A DNA stretch of 64,000 nucleotides from Petunia secreta (GCA_029990175.1 JARKIP010000021.1:16001501-16065500); one strand, 5' to 3'; shown: positions 44,838 through 57,824, numbered from the stretch's first letter. A program made the numbers and translations. Notes: a model not told the origin generated them from the letters alone.

Positions 44838-46727
44838 TTAAAAAAGAACAAAAAAAGAGGGGAGTGTTAATGTTGTACAGGGAAGCATTTTCGTTGTAAT
44901 TACTTTGTACGAGCAATAACAAATCTTTCTCTTCTTTAGTTGGGGCGACTTTCTTCCACTACGAAACTCGTACTAATAAAAGAAAATACCACATGGGCAC
45001 ATTAAATATTAACGCTATAAATTATTTGTCAGTCAACTGATTTTATTCGCAACTCAATGCATTATTTTAGTAAGTAATGAAGTTCTAATTTAATGTTGTT
45101 GTTTTTTATTGCATTGTGTGATCAACAACTACGTGGACATTTATTTTTTAATCCGTTGACTATGATATCTAAGCTGGAAATTTTTTCCTCTAATCAAGTC
45201 ATACGTTGGCTGAGAGAATAAATTGTGCTCGTCTTATACTCAGTGTTTTGGGTAATTTTTTCCATTAAGCTAAGCTTTATGGGTTGAGTTAAGCTTTTAA
45301 AGCATGAGTGAATTTCTTCCAATCGATCAATGTTGTCGTGCTTCACACTGTTGGATCACGTATTTAACCACGCTCTAGTTCCGATCTAGGATGTGTGTGG
45401 GAATCAAGTCCTATATTACTTAATGAACAAATTGTTTTCTTATATACTATTCGTAGTTATCCTTTTGACCTAGCTTTAGCAATCCTTCTAAAAGTTAAAC
45501 TTTTGGGCGTAAATACATTATTATCTGTTTAATACCATATAATTCTAATTGATACATGTATTTCTTACAATTAAATTTGTATTTAGTTGAGTCTTAGGCA
45601 ACCGTTTATATCTCAATTTGATCGGTTGATAAACAGTTTACGTGGACAAGTGATCGATTAAATGAATGCTAATTCGAAAACAAATTCAAGTAGCAAATTC
45701 AACAAGACGAACAATAGCAAATTTCGATGATGTAGTGCAGCGAGTTCAATTCGAGGACAAGTATAACCGAATAAACAAAGACAAGAAATGGATCCACGGT
45801 TTATGATGATCGATTCAATATGGTTTTGGGCAAATTACAAACAATGCACACAATTACTGCTTTACCGAAGGCGGTTTAAATATTAGTTTCGTTCAATATC
45901 GAATAAGCGATTCAACAAGATTCGATGAGTGAGGCTATGATAGAAATATATTAACGATGACAAATATGCAAGATTATATGACTTAGCCGATGACAGGACG
46001 AAATGAAGACAACTTAATCAAATTAATGCTACGATCAAAATGATAATAACAGCTACTTAACGTGATCGGTGATAACAAGCAAATACGCTAAACAATGAAT
46101 TAGTAATATGATCAACGCAATGACAGTAAATTAATGAGATCGATGACGATAAGCGGATACGTCAAGCAATGAAAAACGTGCAAACAACGAAGTAGACTAA
46201 TAAATCAAATGAACGAAAGCAGTAAAGTTTATTGTATTGAAGAATCGGAGGTTGGTGCTTCGATGAAAGAGATGAATCCCCCTCTAAGTCTGAACCAAGC
46301 CGCGATTGATGTTTGATACAATGGTTGAGATTGCAACAATAATGGTAGATTTGCTATAGTAATAATGACGTAATTGAATGATAATAGTGTAACTGATGAA
46401 ATAGGGGTACTTTTGTTCAGATGAACGTAAATTTACAAATGGAGAAATGGGGGCTTATTTATAGATCAGCGAGGTGTGGAGTTCCCAACCTTAGAAGAAC
46501 TCCACTTCCCCACGTCTCTTCAGCAGTTACCCACGTCCAACAACTTCTACTGAATCTGCTCCGACAAAAGCGGGATAAGATCAACAACCGTTATCTGATA
46601 AAATAATCATCTTCGAAATTTTCCGATCACAATGCAACATAACCGATCACATCAATGATCGAAGCTGTTTTCGATCCGACCTTGTTTTGTAATGTCTTTA
46701 GAATCTATTCTCATCTTGTCACGTAGT
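44838..46727. other. Spacer without recognised genes
   Basis: AT-rich DNA. From 45640 to 46260 GATCGAT/ATCGATGA-like words recur, but I cannot define a repeat unit. The short open frame 46421-46606 has no family likeness. Confidence 0.4.
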
Positions 46728-46985
46728 TGACCACGTGTCCTTTGCGTGATTGGACAAAAATCGATCAATACAAATAGTCCCCCCACTTGCCAAGTGTGTG
46801 TCCGGGAAACTTGGCAAGTGGCTTGAAATTTTTAGACGGGAAAACACGTGGCGCGTTTACGGTCCTTCATTTTGAAACGTGTCAAAACATCACTTCAACT
46901 TCCCGCCACTGCACGTGTCAGGCATCATGCGGTCGAAAGAGTTCAGCGGTTACCGAGGCAATGATGAATCTTGCCTTATAAATAC
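46728..46985 (+). promoter_or_regulatory. G-box/ABRE-rich promoter-like stretch cut by a Gypsy element
   Basis: Four ACGTG-core sites occur within 190 bp: CCACGTGTCC (about 46732), ACACGTGGCG (about 46845), AACGTGTCAA (about 46877) and GCACGTGTCAGG (about 46911). Two or three are full CACGTG G-boxes of the type bound by plant bZIP/bHLH factors. A TATA-like CCTTATAAATAC follows at 46973-46985, and the Gypsy LTR starts at once at 46986. What lay downstream is beyond the Gypsy elements and outside the window. Promoter function is an inference. Confidence 0.45.
46783..46821. repeat. Perfect 13-bp inverted repeat (hairpin)
   Basis: CCACTTGCCAAGT (46783-46795) and ACTTGGCAAGTGG (46809-46821) are perfect inverted copies separated by 13 bp. 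It lies within the G-box-rich stretch. Confidence 0.85.
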
Positions 46986-49574
46986 TGTCACGACCCAACC
47001 TAGGGCCGCGACGGATGACCAACACTAAGTGTCGATCATCACTAATCCTGCTGATAATCTTCTAACCATGAATATAACTGATAAACAGAATAAGCATAAA
47101 CCTAATTGATAAGAATTATGCAATGCAAAATGCTGACAAGCTAACATACTGACAGAACCACATAGGGACATATCTAGAGGCATCTAAGAATGCTGAACTA
47201 AATATACAAAGGACGGGACAAGGCCCCACCATACCCAAACTGGCTGACCGTACACATACCAAAAGATAAGTAACTCCGAGAGTAAGCGGAGTGACTCCAA
47301 TAGCTGATAGATGGCCTACTAATATGGTCCAAGCATTGATCTATCTGCACCTGCGCGGCATGAAACGCAGCGCCCCAAAAAAGGGCGTGAGTACGATATG
47401 TACCAAGTATGTAAGCATGAGCATATAATATATTATAGCTGAATGAAACTGTAAGGCTGGAATATAAATATGTAAATATGAGCTGAAGCATAGCAATATA
47501 GCTGGAAATCTGAAGAACGTACTAAACATGATCTGAATATAAACTGAAGTCTAGCTGAATCTGAAACTGAAGACTGAGATGAACTATACTGATAAATAAC
47601 TGTAATATGACCGATAACTGGTAACAAGAAACTGGAACTGATAACTGTCAACTGATCCTAGCGCTAAGAACTGGTGGCTGAAAACTGTGAATTGATAACT
47701 GGTACTGAGCTAAACCTGAACTGTTATCTGAACTGGTACCTGTCTGGTGTTATGGGCTATATTCCCCCAAATCAGGTAACTGAACATCTGAACTAGTACC
47801 TGTCTGGTGTTATGGCTGTATCCCCCCAAATCAGGTAATTGAAAACCGGAACTAGTACCTGTCTGGTGTTATGGGCTGTATCCCCCCAGATCAGGTAACT
47901 GAAAACCGGAACTAGCTTCATGTATAATCATGCAGTGCATATTGTGGCTATATATGCGTATATAAAAAACCTGGTGGGTGTTATGGGCTATATTCCCCCC
48001 CAGCCAGTAATATCTAGTCTCTCTGGTCAGAGTGTGTGAATGACACCCTGTCACACTAGGTGTTTCAACTCCCGCCTGAACCAGAGGGGCTGTATCCCCC
48101 AGACGGGTAGTATCACACGCGATCGGACTGTGTGTCCAATGTCCAGCCTCTATGGGGGACTCCAAATCACACATAACATGATCGCAATATAAGCATAAGC
48201 ATGTATGAGGCATAACACATGTGGCAACAATATATATGGACTCGAAGGAATGATAAGAAAACTTTAGATGGAATTATAGACACAACCTGAAACTTAGAAT
48301 TTGTCTAACTCTTTGAATTTCTATAAAAATTTCGGCAGAGTTTCCCCTGAAACTGGATGATCCGTAAAAACAGAACCAGTACTATACTATACACGGAAAT
48401 GGATACCCGGATAAACTGATAATATAAACATGTTAAACGGATAACAAGATGAGACAACTGGATGACATAACAAATCCGCAGATAGAATGTCTGGACAGCA
48501 CCACTGTCCTGACTTTCAACCTAATTTTCAGAGTGTAGATGAAAGATATAGACTTCATGGTCTGCATGAAAGTTGTAGATATATTTCTTAGGGTTCTGGG
48601 GATTCTTAAAGAATCTAAATATCAATTTTGTACAAGGAGTTGTGATCAATATACTAACAACTGTCCAAAGATCAAAACAATGTTCTGGATTTTGAAACGT
48701 TTTGTCTTGCTGATTCGGACGTCTTTCACCTAGGATTTTAGTACCAAATTAAGTATATACAAGGTTTTCTTGATACCATAGAATTTTCTCATAAGAAACA
48801 CTAAGTTTAGAACTAAGAAAAGCTTCATAAGCTAAAAGATACATGCCTTGCCGAAAGAAAGGTTTAGTCTTACATACCTTTGATGTTTCTTGCTTCTAAA
48901 CCTTGTTTCCTTTGAATTCCACCCTTCTAAAGCTTAAAAAAGCTATAATATAGCATTTAGGCACTTTACTTAGCCATGAAGTAACTCTAAAACTCAAACT
49001 ATAAACGAAATTTAAGGTAGCATAACGTTACCTTAATCGCGTAGAGCGTTTTGACGCAATCCGTCTTCAATTTCGAGTTAAGATCGATGTTCTTTCTTCA
49101 AAAACATCAAAATATCTTTAGCACCCAAGAGCACACTGCTTCTATCACTAAGTTTCTGGAAATGACGAGATGGAGGAGGATTTTTCCTTTTATACTTGAA
49201 ACATTTCAGTTTTAGTCCTCTTTTGCGCTTATGTCCCTTTTTCTGGCCTGAATTCTGACGCTTATATATTTTTATCTATAAGTTGTATGAACAAACCGTT
49301 AAATGTTTTGGAAACTATACTCCAATACCTTCAATTTGGTATATGATATGTCCCCAAAAGGCTTCATATAACACACAAAATTAATTGTTGAAAAAGCTTC
49401 GTTACAATGCAAATTCTTGGTCGGTTTTTCCGCAACTTAAATCCGACTTTTCCCAAACTTTATATTCAACATATAAACATATTATATGGTAATATTATGA
49501 CTTTAAAATCACTTAAATAATTCTTAACATATCATTAGAATGATATACGTCACTTTAGACATACGGGGTGTAAA
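46986..49574 (-). repeat. 3' LTR of the - strand Gypsy
   Basis: Outer end TGTCACGACC at 46986. The inner border lies at about 49574, next to CTTCCCCCGTTAGGAACATT (the polypurine side read from the + strand). The inner TG is not clear; the sequence there is TTTTTACACCCC on the - strand, so the terminal bases seem mutated. It contains a tandem array at 47720-47905. Confidence 0.8.
47720..47905. repeat. About 60-bp tandem repeat in the Gypsy LTR, three copies
   Basis: Three units, each with TACCTGTCTGGTGTTATGG, a run of C and CAGGTAAYTGAA. The matching array in the truncated 5' LTR is at about 54620-54805. Confidence 0.85.
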
Positions 49575-49639
49575 AATCTTCCCCCGTTAGGAACATTCGT
49601 CCTCGAATGTTCGATGAAGTATGTAGAAGCATTAAGCAA

Positions 49640-52400
49640 CGATCTGTTACATACTTGAAGTAATGAAGAGATGTGGATACTTGGCTCTAATATGTTCTTT
49701 AGCTTCCCAAGTGATTTCTTCTACGTTATTGTTTCGCCATTGCACCTTAACTGAAGGAATGTCTTTCGTCCTTAGTCGACGAATCTGCCTCTTTAAATTG
49801 CAACTGGCACCTCCTTATTAGTCAACTGCTCTGTGATCTGAACATCATCTATTGGTACAACATTAGAAGGATCTCCAACACATTTTCTGAGCATAGAAGC
49901 ATGGAATACTGGATGTACCTCCTGAAGGTCTGCTGGAAGGTCTAACTCGTAGGCTACACGCCCAACTCGCCTGATAACCTGATATGGACCAATAAATCTA
50001 GGGCTAAGCTTCCCCTTTTTCCAAATCTCATAACGCCTTTCATAGGTGATACTTTCAGGAATACCCAATCGCCAATCTGAAATTCTAAATCTTGACGTCG
50101 ATTATCTGCATAGGACTTCTGTCTGCTCTGCGCTGCTAATAATCTTTCCCTGATACACTTGATTTTATCAATTGCTTGCTAGATTAAATCTAGACCTATA
50201 AATTGAGACTTGCCAACCTCGAACCATCCTATGGGAGACCTGCATTTGTGCCCATACAAAGCTTCATATGGCGCCATCTGTATACTAGAATGATGGCTAT
50301 TATTATATGCAAACTCTATCAACAGTAGATGATCACTCCAGCTGCCTCCAAAATCTAACACGTAAGCTCTAAGCATATTTTCTAATGTCTGAATGGTCCG
50401 CTCAGCCTGTCTGTCTGTATGTGGATGAAATATTGTACTCAGATTCACCTGTGTCCCTAAATCTGTCTGCAATGATCACCAGAAATTAGTTGTAAACTGT
50501 GTGCCCATGTCCGAAATGATAGATACTGGAATACTTGTAGGCGCACTATCTCTCTGATATAAAGCCTAGCATAATCCTCCGATGTATATGTAGTTCTAAC
50601 AGGCAAGAAATGAGCTGATTTAGTAAGCCCATCAACTATAACCCAAATAGATTCATACCTGCTCCGCGTACGGGGCAAGCCTGTAATGAAGTCCATATTT
50701 ACTGTTTCCCATTTCCATAATGAAATCTCTATTTCCTATAACAAGCCACTAGGTTTTTGTTGCTTGACTTTAACCTGCTGGCAGTTAGGACATTGAGCCA
50801 CAAACTCTGCTATGTCACGCTTTATTCCGTCCCAACAATAAATCTGCTTAAGGTCATGATACATCTTTGTCGAACCTGAGTGAACACTGTACCTGGAATA
50901 GTGTGCCTCAGTCATAATCCGTCCACGTAAATCTGCAACATATGGAATGAAAAGTCTATATTTATACATGAGAACCCCGTCACTAGTAACCCTATACGGT
51001 GACTCCGATTTTCTTCAGGCTATCTGTCTATATTCAACTAGAACTAGATCCTCATTCTGACGTTGTTTTACTTCTATCACTAGGCAAGTAGTGCCTGCAT
51101 TCTGAACTGTAACTTCTGCGTCCTCTGAATCTATTAATCTGACTTCCATGCTGGCCAACTGGTGGAGTGCATGAGCTAACTCTCTTTTTTGTGGCTGTAA
51201 GTAAGATAAACTACACATGGACTTATGACTAAGGGCATCAACTACAACATTCGCTTTACCTGGATGATAAAGAATTTCCACGTCGTAGACCTTCACCAAC
51301 TCTAGCCACTGCCTCTGTCGTAGGTTTAGCTCATTCTGATTAAATATGTATTGGAGGCTCTTGTGGTCTGTATAAATATCAACATGAACACCGTACAAAT
51401 AATATCTCCAAATAATTAATGACTGCTGCAAGCTCCAAATCATGAGTAGGGTAGTTTTGCTCGTGCCTTTTCAGCTGCCTGGAAGCATAGGCAATAACTC
51501 TTCCGTGCTGCATCAAAACACAACCAAGACCAATTCGAGAAGCATCACAGTAAATGACATAGCCCTCAGATCCCTCCGGATGTGTAAGTACTGGAGCTGT
51601 TATCAACTTGTTCTTTAGTTCTTGGAAGTTGTGCTCGCAAGAATCAGACCACTCAAATTTAGCTATTTTCTAGGTCAATTTGGTCAGTGGAGCTGCAATG
51701 GAGGAAAAACCCTCTACGAACCTTCTGTAATAACTTGCCAAACCGAGTAAACTACGTACTTCAGTTGGCGTCGTAGGTCTGGGCCAATTCTTCACAGCCT
51801 CGATCTTCTGGCCATCTACTTTAATTCCTTCTGCCGAAACTATATTGCCAAGAAATGCCACTTAATCAAGCCAGAATTCACACTTTGAAAACTTAACATA
51901 TAATTGCTGGTCCCGAAGAGCACCCAATACTACGCGTAGATGCTCTGCATGCTCTGATTCAGACTTTGAATAGATGAGAATATCATCAATAAATACAATC
52001 AGAAATAAATCCAAGTAATACCTGAATACGCTATTCATCAGATTCATAAATAATGCAGGGGCATTAGTGAGTCCAAACGACATCACTAAAAACTCATAAT
52101 GGCCATAACTAGTCCTGAATGCAGTCTTAGGTATATCAGATTCTCTAACTCTAACCTGATGGTAGCCTGATCGCAAATCTATCTTCGAGAAGCACTTGGC
52201 ACCCTGGAGCTGGTCGAACAAGTCATCAATCCTGGGTAGAGAGTATTTATTCTTGATTGTGACTTTATTCAGCTGTCTATAATCTATGCACATGCGTAGA
52301 GATTTGTTTTTCTTTTTCACAAACAATACCGGGGCTCCCCATGGGGAAATGCTAGGTCTGATGAGACCTTTATCTAACAGATCCTTCAGTTGTTCCTTAA
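49640..52400 (-). pseudogene. Gypsy pol remnant: RT, RNase H, integrase, chromodomain
   Basis: On the - strand the order is reverse transcriptase (GAPVLFVKKKNKSLRMCIDY, FSKIDLRSGYHQV, catalytic VFIDDILIYS), RNase H (YVIYCDASRIGLGCVLMQ, YTDHKSLQYIF), integrase zinc-binding (CPNCQQVKVKQ) and core (MDFITGLPRTRSRYESIWVI, TDRQAERTIQTLENMLRAY), then a chromodomain-like end with VHPVFHASMLRKCVG and ITWEAKEHIRAKYPHLF. At least six stops or frameshifts break it (near 51860, 51670, 51440, 51010, 50730, 50500, 50100). The catalytic Asp pair of RT is still visible. It cannot make a working polyprotein. Confidence 0.93.
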
Positions 52401-52406
52401 GTTCTT

Positions 52407-53675
52407 TCAGTTATGCAGGTGCCATCCTAAAGAACATGCCCCTGATGGCATGCTGGTGTTGAGGAAGCAAACTGCTGATCTAGCTGGCTGGGCTGCACAA
52501 CTACCACCCCTAGTCGGGAAACCTCTCATGAAATAGCCTACCTTTTGACAAATATAACGAGTATCAACTCCTAACTTACTTGGTCCCAAGTGGCGTCTAC
52601 CACAATCTGGACATCTGGGATATGTCTGACCGGCCTGTACAGAATTACCGCGACGCTTAAATCCCGAAGTCTGTGATATGTGACTAGATCTGGACAGAGG
52701 AGGTCTATCAGATCTCGGGCCACGAGACTCTAGAGGTATACTAGCTGGTGGTTGTCTAACACTCTGCTGCCTACTCGCTCCGGATGTCTCTCCAAATGAA
52801 CCAAACAATCTATCCCTCTTATGTAACCCTCTATCCCTGTCGGCTCTCTGTTTCTACTTCATCTCCTCATGTGATAAAGCAAATGCCTGAATGCGTGATA
52901 TGTTCATACCTGACTACATAGCAACCGTCATACACTCGTTCACCAGGTGTGGACCAAGTCCCACTACATACCTGTGAATTCTACCCTCCATACTTGCTAC
53001 CACAGTTGGGACAAACCTTGCTAAAGAATTAAAGTGATAATTATACTCTTCTACACTCAAACTTCCCTGTCTCAAGGTCAGGAACTGATTAGCACGTGCT
53101 CTCTGTGTCTCTATAGGCATATACTGATGAAGGAAGGCATCTGAGAATTCCTTCCAAGTCGTCGGAGTAACATCTGATCCTCTAGATAGCTCCCATGTCT
53201 GATACCACCCTGCTGCTAGGTCATGCAATATGAATGCAGCCAACTCTACTGACTCTGTCTCTGATGCGTGCATGACCCTCAACACCCTGCCTATCCTCAC
53301 AAGAAAATCTTGAGGGTCCTCTCCTGTACGAGATCCAGTAAATACTGGAGGCTCTAGCCTGATAAAATCATTGATCCTGGATCCAACATCTCCCTGGGCA
53401 TCTGCACTATGTTGTCTAGTCTGAGCAACTACAACACAGGTCAATAATCTGATGGCATCCCTCATTTTCTGCCCCTGACTGTTGGGTAGAGGAGCTGGAC
53501 GTACAGTAGCTGTGGTACCTCTAATATCGCCCTGAACTGAAGGGATCTGAGAGGCCTCAGATGGAGCCTCAGGTCTGAACTCCTCACTCTCATCCACCTC
53601 AGGTGGCACTCTACTAGTACCCTGCCCGGCAATAGCCTTACCCTTCTGGGCAGCTGTTAGTTTCTTTGGCGGCAT
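52407..53675 (-). pseudogene. Gypsy gag remnant, protease region missing
   Basis: Starts MPPKKLTAAQKGKAIAG at 53675. The capsid-like domain includes FIRLEPPVFTGSRTGEDPQD and FSDAFLHQYMPIETQRARAN, ending GLGPHLVNECMTVAM at a stop near 52914. After further stops the tail has a damaged zinc knuckle (YICQKVGYFMRGFP, with G and H positions changed). Only about 30 bp later the sequence is already reverse-transcriptase linker, so the protease region with its D-S/T-G site is deleted. Confidence 0.9.
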
Positions 53676-53864
53676 CGCTTTGCTGAAAGTACTATTGTTA
53701 GAGGGCTGAATTATATAATCATGGCTATATCGCACGATCTAGAGAAGAAAGAAAGACAACTGTCCTGAAGTGCCTTGTAGCCTCTTGTTCAAAAGTATGG
53801 CGCGCAACATACTCCTGAACAAGTCTCTGCTAGACACGGCCTGTAGATACCCTAGGACTGAACT

Positions 53865-53876
53865 GCTCAAATACCA
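53865..53876 (-). other. Primer-binding site, mutated
   Basis: On the - strand TGGTATTTGAGC, four bases inside the LTR end at 53881. It differs at two positions from the TGGTATCAGAGC expected for initiator tRNA-Met. Confidence 0.75.
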
Positions 53877-53880
53877 CTTT

Positions 53881-54978
53881 TGTCACGACCCAACCTAGGG
53901 CCGCGACGGATGACCAACACTAAATGTCGATCATCACTAATCCTGCTGATAATCTTCTAACCATGAATATAACTGATAAACAGAATAAGCATAAACCTAA
54001 TTGATAAGAATTATGCAATGCAAAATGCTGACAAGCTAACATACTGACAGAACCACACAGGGACATATCTACAGGCCTCTAAGAATGCTGAACTGAATAT
54101 ACAAAGGACGGGACAAGGCCCCGCCATACCCAAACTGGTTGACCGTACACATACCAAAAGATAAGTAACTCCGGGAGTAAGCGTAGTGACTCCAATAGCT
54201 GATAGATGGCCTACTAATATGGTCCGAGCATTGATCAATTTGCACCTGTACGGCATGAAATGCAGCGCCCCAAAAAAGGGCGTGAGTACGATATGTGCCA
54301 AGTATGTAAGCATGAGCATATAATATATTATAGCTGAATGAAACTGGAATATAAATATGTAAATATAAGCCGGAGCATAGCAATATAGCTGGAAATCTGA
54401 AGAACGTACTAAACATGATCTGAATATAAACTGAAGTCTAGCTGAATCTGAAACTGAAGACTGAGATGAACTATACTGATAAATAACTGTAATATGACTG
54501 ATAACTGGTAACTAGAAACTGGAACTGATAACTATCAACTGATCCTGGCGCTAAGAACTGGTGGCTGAAAACTGAGAATTGATAACTGGTACTGAGCTAA
54601 ACCTGAACTGTTATCTGAACTGGTACCTGTCTGGTGTTATGGGTTATATCCCCCCAAATCAGGTAACTGAACATCTGAACTAGTACCTGTCTGGTTTTAT
54701 GGCTGTATCCCCCCAAATCAGGTAACTGAAAACCGGAACTAGTACATGTCTGGTGTTATGGGTTGTATCCCCCCAGATCAGGTAACTGAAAACTGGAACT
54801 AGCCTCATGTATAATCATGCAGTGCATATTGTGGCTATATATGCGTATATAAAAAACCTAGTGGGTGTTATGGGCTATATTCCCCCCAGCCAGTAATATC
54901 TAGTCTCTCTGCTCAGAATGTGTGAATGACACCCGGTCACACTAGGTGTTCCAACTCCCGCCTGAACCAGAGGGGCTG
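53881..54978 (-). repeat. Truncated 5' LTR of the - strand Gypsy
   Basis: Aligns with 46986-48090 of the 3' LTR with scattered differences, then stops abruptly after GAGGGGCTG at 54978, where the next element begins. In the intact LTR the sequence goes on with TATCCCCCAGACGGG. Confidence 0.92.
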
Positions 54979-57809
54979 TGTAACGACCCTCAAATAGTCG
55001 TTTCGGGATCCGGGACCTCGATTTGTGTGTCGAAAGTGCCAAAAGCTCCGTTAGGTCATTTATGACCCGTCTGTGAAATCTGAGTCGAAACGGAGTCCGT
55101 TTGATAGGTTTTCGAGAAAAGGATCCGTTTATGAAATTCCGGAAAGGAATTTGGGGTTTCGATAGGTCGTTTTGAGTAAACGAACCCCGATGGAAAATCC
55201 GAGCACACCGTTAGGTCCGTCTCGTCATTTATGATATGTAGCAACCTTCAAAATTGAAAACAGACCTCGTTTGATATGACTTTTGATAAAGTCCCCGTTT
55301 CGGAAGTTTAAAAGAGTTAAAAGAGGTTTCCGAGCTCGATTTGAGCAAATGAGCTCCGATGAGAGATCCGAAAGTTCCGTTAGGTTCGTATAGTCATTTA
55401 TGACTTGTAGCAACTTTTGGAATTGGATTCCGAGGTCGTTTGGTTAAATTTCGCTATTTTGGCGAAAGTCGAAAATTGAACCTTTGCCGTGGGACCCACT
55501 TTTTGAGTTCTGGAGGTCCGAATCGAGTTCCGTCTTGACGAGCATGTCACCCAAGTATTTTATGGCTTGTGTGAAAAATTTGGGATCATTCCGAGCTTTG
55601 TAGGGTCCCGTTTTGCCCCTAAAACAGTAGAAAATCTGGTGCGACTTTTCTGTTCTGTTTTGGCGCAAACAGCCGGATAAAAGCTGATTTTCCCGCCAAT
55701 CCGTAAGGAATTTGGAAAAACTCAAAACATGAAAGTTGTAGCCCTTTGAGTTGTGGTTCTAATGGCACCAGTTTCAGGTCATTTGGACATTCCTATCAAA
55801 AGTTATGATTTTTTCAAAAGAAGCTGTCACAGAGGCAAAAAAAACTGCTATAAAAAGGCCATTTCGGGCCATTTCGGTTCATAACTTATAAAAATCATTT
55901 GGTGAGCTCTTGAGGCGATTTTTGGGTATTTCTTGAAGACCCAATCATACTTACACTTAAGGTAAGCCCTTTCAATCCATCTTTATGTTGATTAACACAA
56001 GAATCAAAGGGTTGATTCTTGGAAATGGGTTAGAACCCTAGATTCTTAAGAATTGGGAAAAGACATCGAGCAAGGCTCGCATGTGGAATCTAAGTGTACT
56101 TTTGGACTCACGGGAGCGTGGGGAGTCCGGAAAAGTACATTTTGTAAATTTAGGGCTCGGCCCTACCCGGGGGCATTTTGGTAATTTTTACCCTAGGATG
56201 CCTATAGGCTTAAATAGCTATAATTGAGCACTCATATGTGCTATATCTTGTCTTAATAGACCTAGTGGAGAGTCCTTCGCGGACAAGGCGAGCGGGAAAG
56301 GAGATTCTTCCCGGCATTTGAGCCCGAATTTTGAGGTAAGTGAGACTTGACCTCTATTGTGCTTGTGGACTCTTCCTTCATGCTAGTATGCTTCATGTAC
56401 GCATATATATACCTAACAATGGTTAGGATTAATGATGTGAATTACTTGCTATTATTGTTTGTTATAAATAGCGAGATTGTGACTCGACCGAGGTATGTGC
56501 CGGTCTAAACGCTACGTCGAGGTAGCTTAAATTTATATCGTAGTAACGCTTGCTACGCCATGCTTAGATAGCAAGAACTTGGGACATGGCCGAGGATGTT
56601 GCCGGCATGTCATGATAAATGTCTTGCCGAGGATTTTGCCGGCTTTTGTATGATATTGGTACTTGATTTGTTCACGTGCCGGGTTGGGTAGTGCTGTCTA
56701 TACGTAACCTTGGGTTGGACGACATGGGAGTAGGGATTGTACCCCCAAACTGTGGTCGGGTTAACCTTCGCCTTACGTTCAGCTATCATAACCAACCTGG
56801 GTTACGGTGACTGTGAAATATTATCGTTATTAATATTTCTGTTATTATTTCTGTTATTGTTATTAATGTCGTGGATATTAATACTGTTAGAGGGACACTT
56901 GACAGGGGGTGTGGTGTCGCCTATACTATGAGATGTGTCACACTTGACAGGGGGTGTGGTGTGGACACTTGATCTTTGAGATGTGACACACTTGACAGGG
57001 GGTGTGGTGTGGTCACTTGATTTATTGAGATACGACGCACTTGACAGGGGGTGTGGTGCGATCGTAGACAGATTTGAGATGAGCCAACGACTACGGGTCG
57101 TTGGTCTACTTATTCATGATTGTGATAGTGACTTCGGGTCACGGTATATGGTTGATACTTAGTAGTGGTGTTGCTAGTCCATCGTAGGTCTAGGTTAGTC
57201 GGCACGGGAGTAGAGATTGGACCTCCAAACCGCCGCTGAGTTGACCTATGCCTTACGTTGGATGGGCATAATCCTTGAGACTTCTGGTTACTACTTGTGT
57301 GTATGGAATGTGTTACATCTATTTGTGATTTCACTACTTTATTGTATGATTACTATAGTATGTTGTTGCTTATGATGCATGTAGCGACTTGTCCCGCAAG
57401 GGTACCTTAGCGGGCCTGTCGGTGATCTTACTGGGCTTCGGCTCATAACTTACTCTGTTACGTGCGCAGGTCCTTCATCCAGTCAGCAGCCCGGACGTTA
57501 GCGGTTCCCGAGGCTTCTGAGACTTTTGATTGAGGTGAGCCGACCACACAGACCGTGGTGGCATACCGCCGGAGTCACTTAGAGATAGGACTCAGATTTC
57601 TTTAATGTATATTCATACTTTATTGAGTCACTCTTAGAATGCTCCAATTCTTTTGTGGATATATTCTTTTGGACTTCACCCTCTTATATTTATATATCTA
57701 TTTATGATCTTTTCACATTATTGTTCTTTTCTGCATCTTGTTTCATTGGTTCGCCTAGGCAAATGTTGTTTAGGTGCCATCACGAGCCCTTGGAAATTGG
57801 GTCGTGACA
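54979..57809 (+). repeat. 5' LTR of the + strand Gypsy
   Basis: 2,831 bp. The first 450 bp repeats phrases such as GTCATTTATGAYTTGTAGCAAC and GAGCTC...AAATGAGCTCCGAT, and is distantly like the start of the LTR at 21400, so the two families are related. It has four copies of TTGACAGGGGGTGTGGTG (56896-57058) and two related 80-bp blocks near 56700 and 57195. Confidence 0.88.
56896..57058 (+). repeat. Four-copy TTGACAGGGGGTGTGGTG array in the LTR
   Basis: Copies start at about 56896, 56941, 56989 and 57038, so the unit is about 45-49 bp with a variable GAGATGYGWCRCA spacer. Unknown role; possibly LTR regulatory sequence. Confidence 0.88.
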
Positions 57810-57812
57810 GTT

Positions 57813-57824
57813 TGGTATCAGAGC
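57813..57824 (+). other. Primer-binding site (initiator tRNA-Met)
   Basis: TGGTATCAGAGC, three bases after the LTR end, matching the 3' end of plant initiator tRNA-Met. Confidence 0.93.

Larger units (their letters stand above)
46986..54978 (-). mobile_element. Degenerate Gypsy chromovirus, 5' LTR cut by a later insertion
   Basis: On the - strand in order: truncated 5' LTR (53881-54978), primer site, gag remnant, pol remnant with reverse transcriptase, RNase H, integrase and chromodomain, polypurine tract (about 49575-49587), 3' LTR (46986 to about 49574). The two LTR stretches that can be compared differ at several percent of positions, so the copy is clearly older than the element at 21400. 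Its remaining 5' LTR should lie beyond the + strand Gypsy and outside the window. The chromodomain and primer site point to the Tekay-like chromovirus group. Confidence 0.9.
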
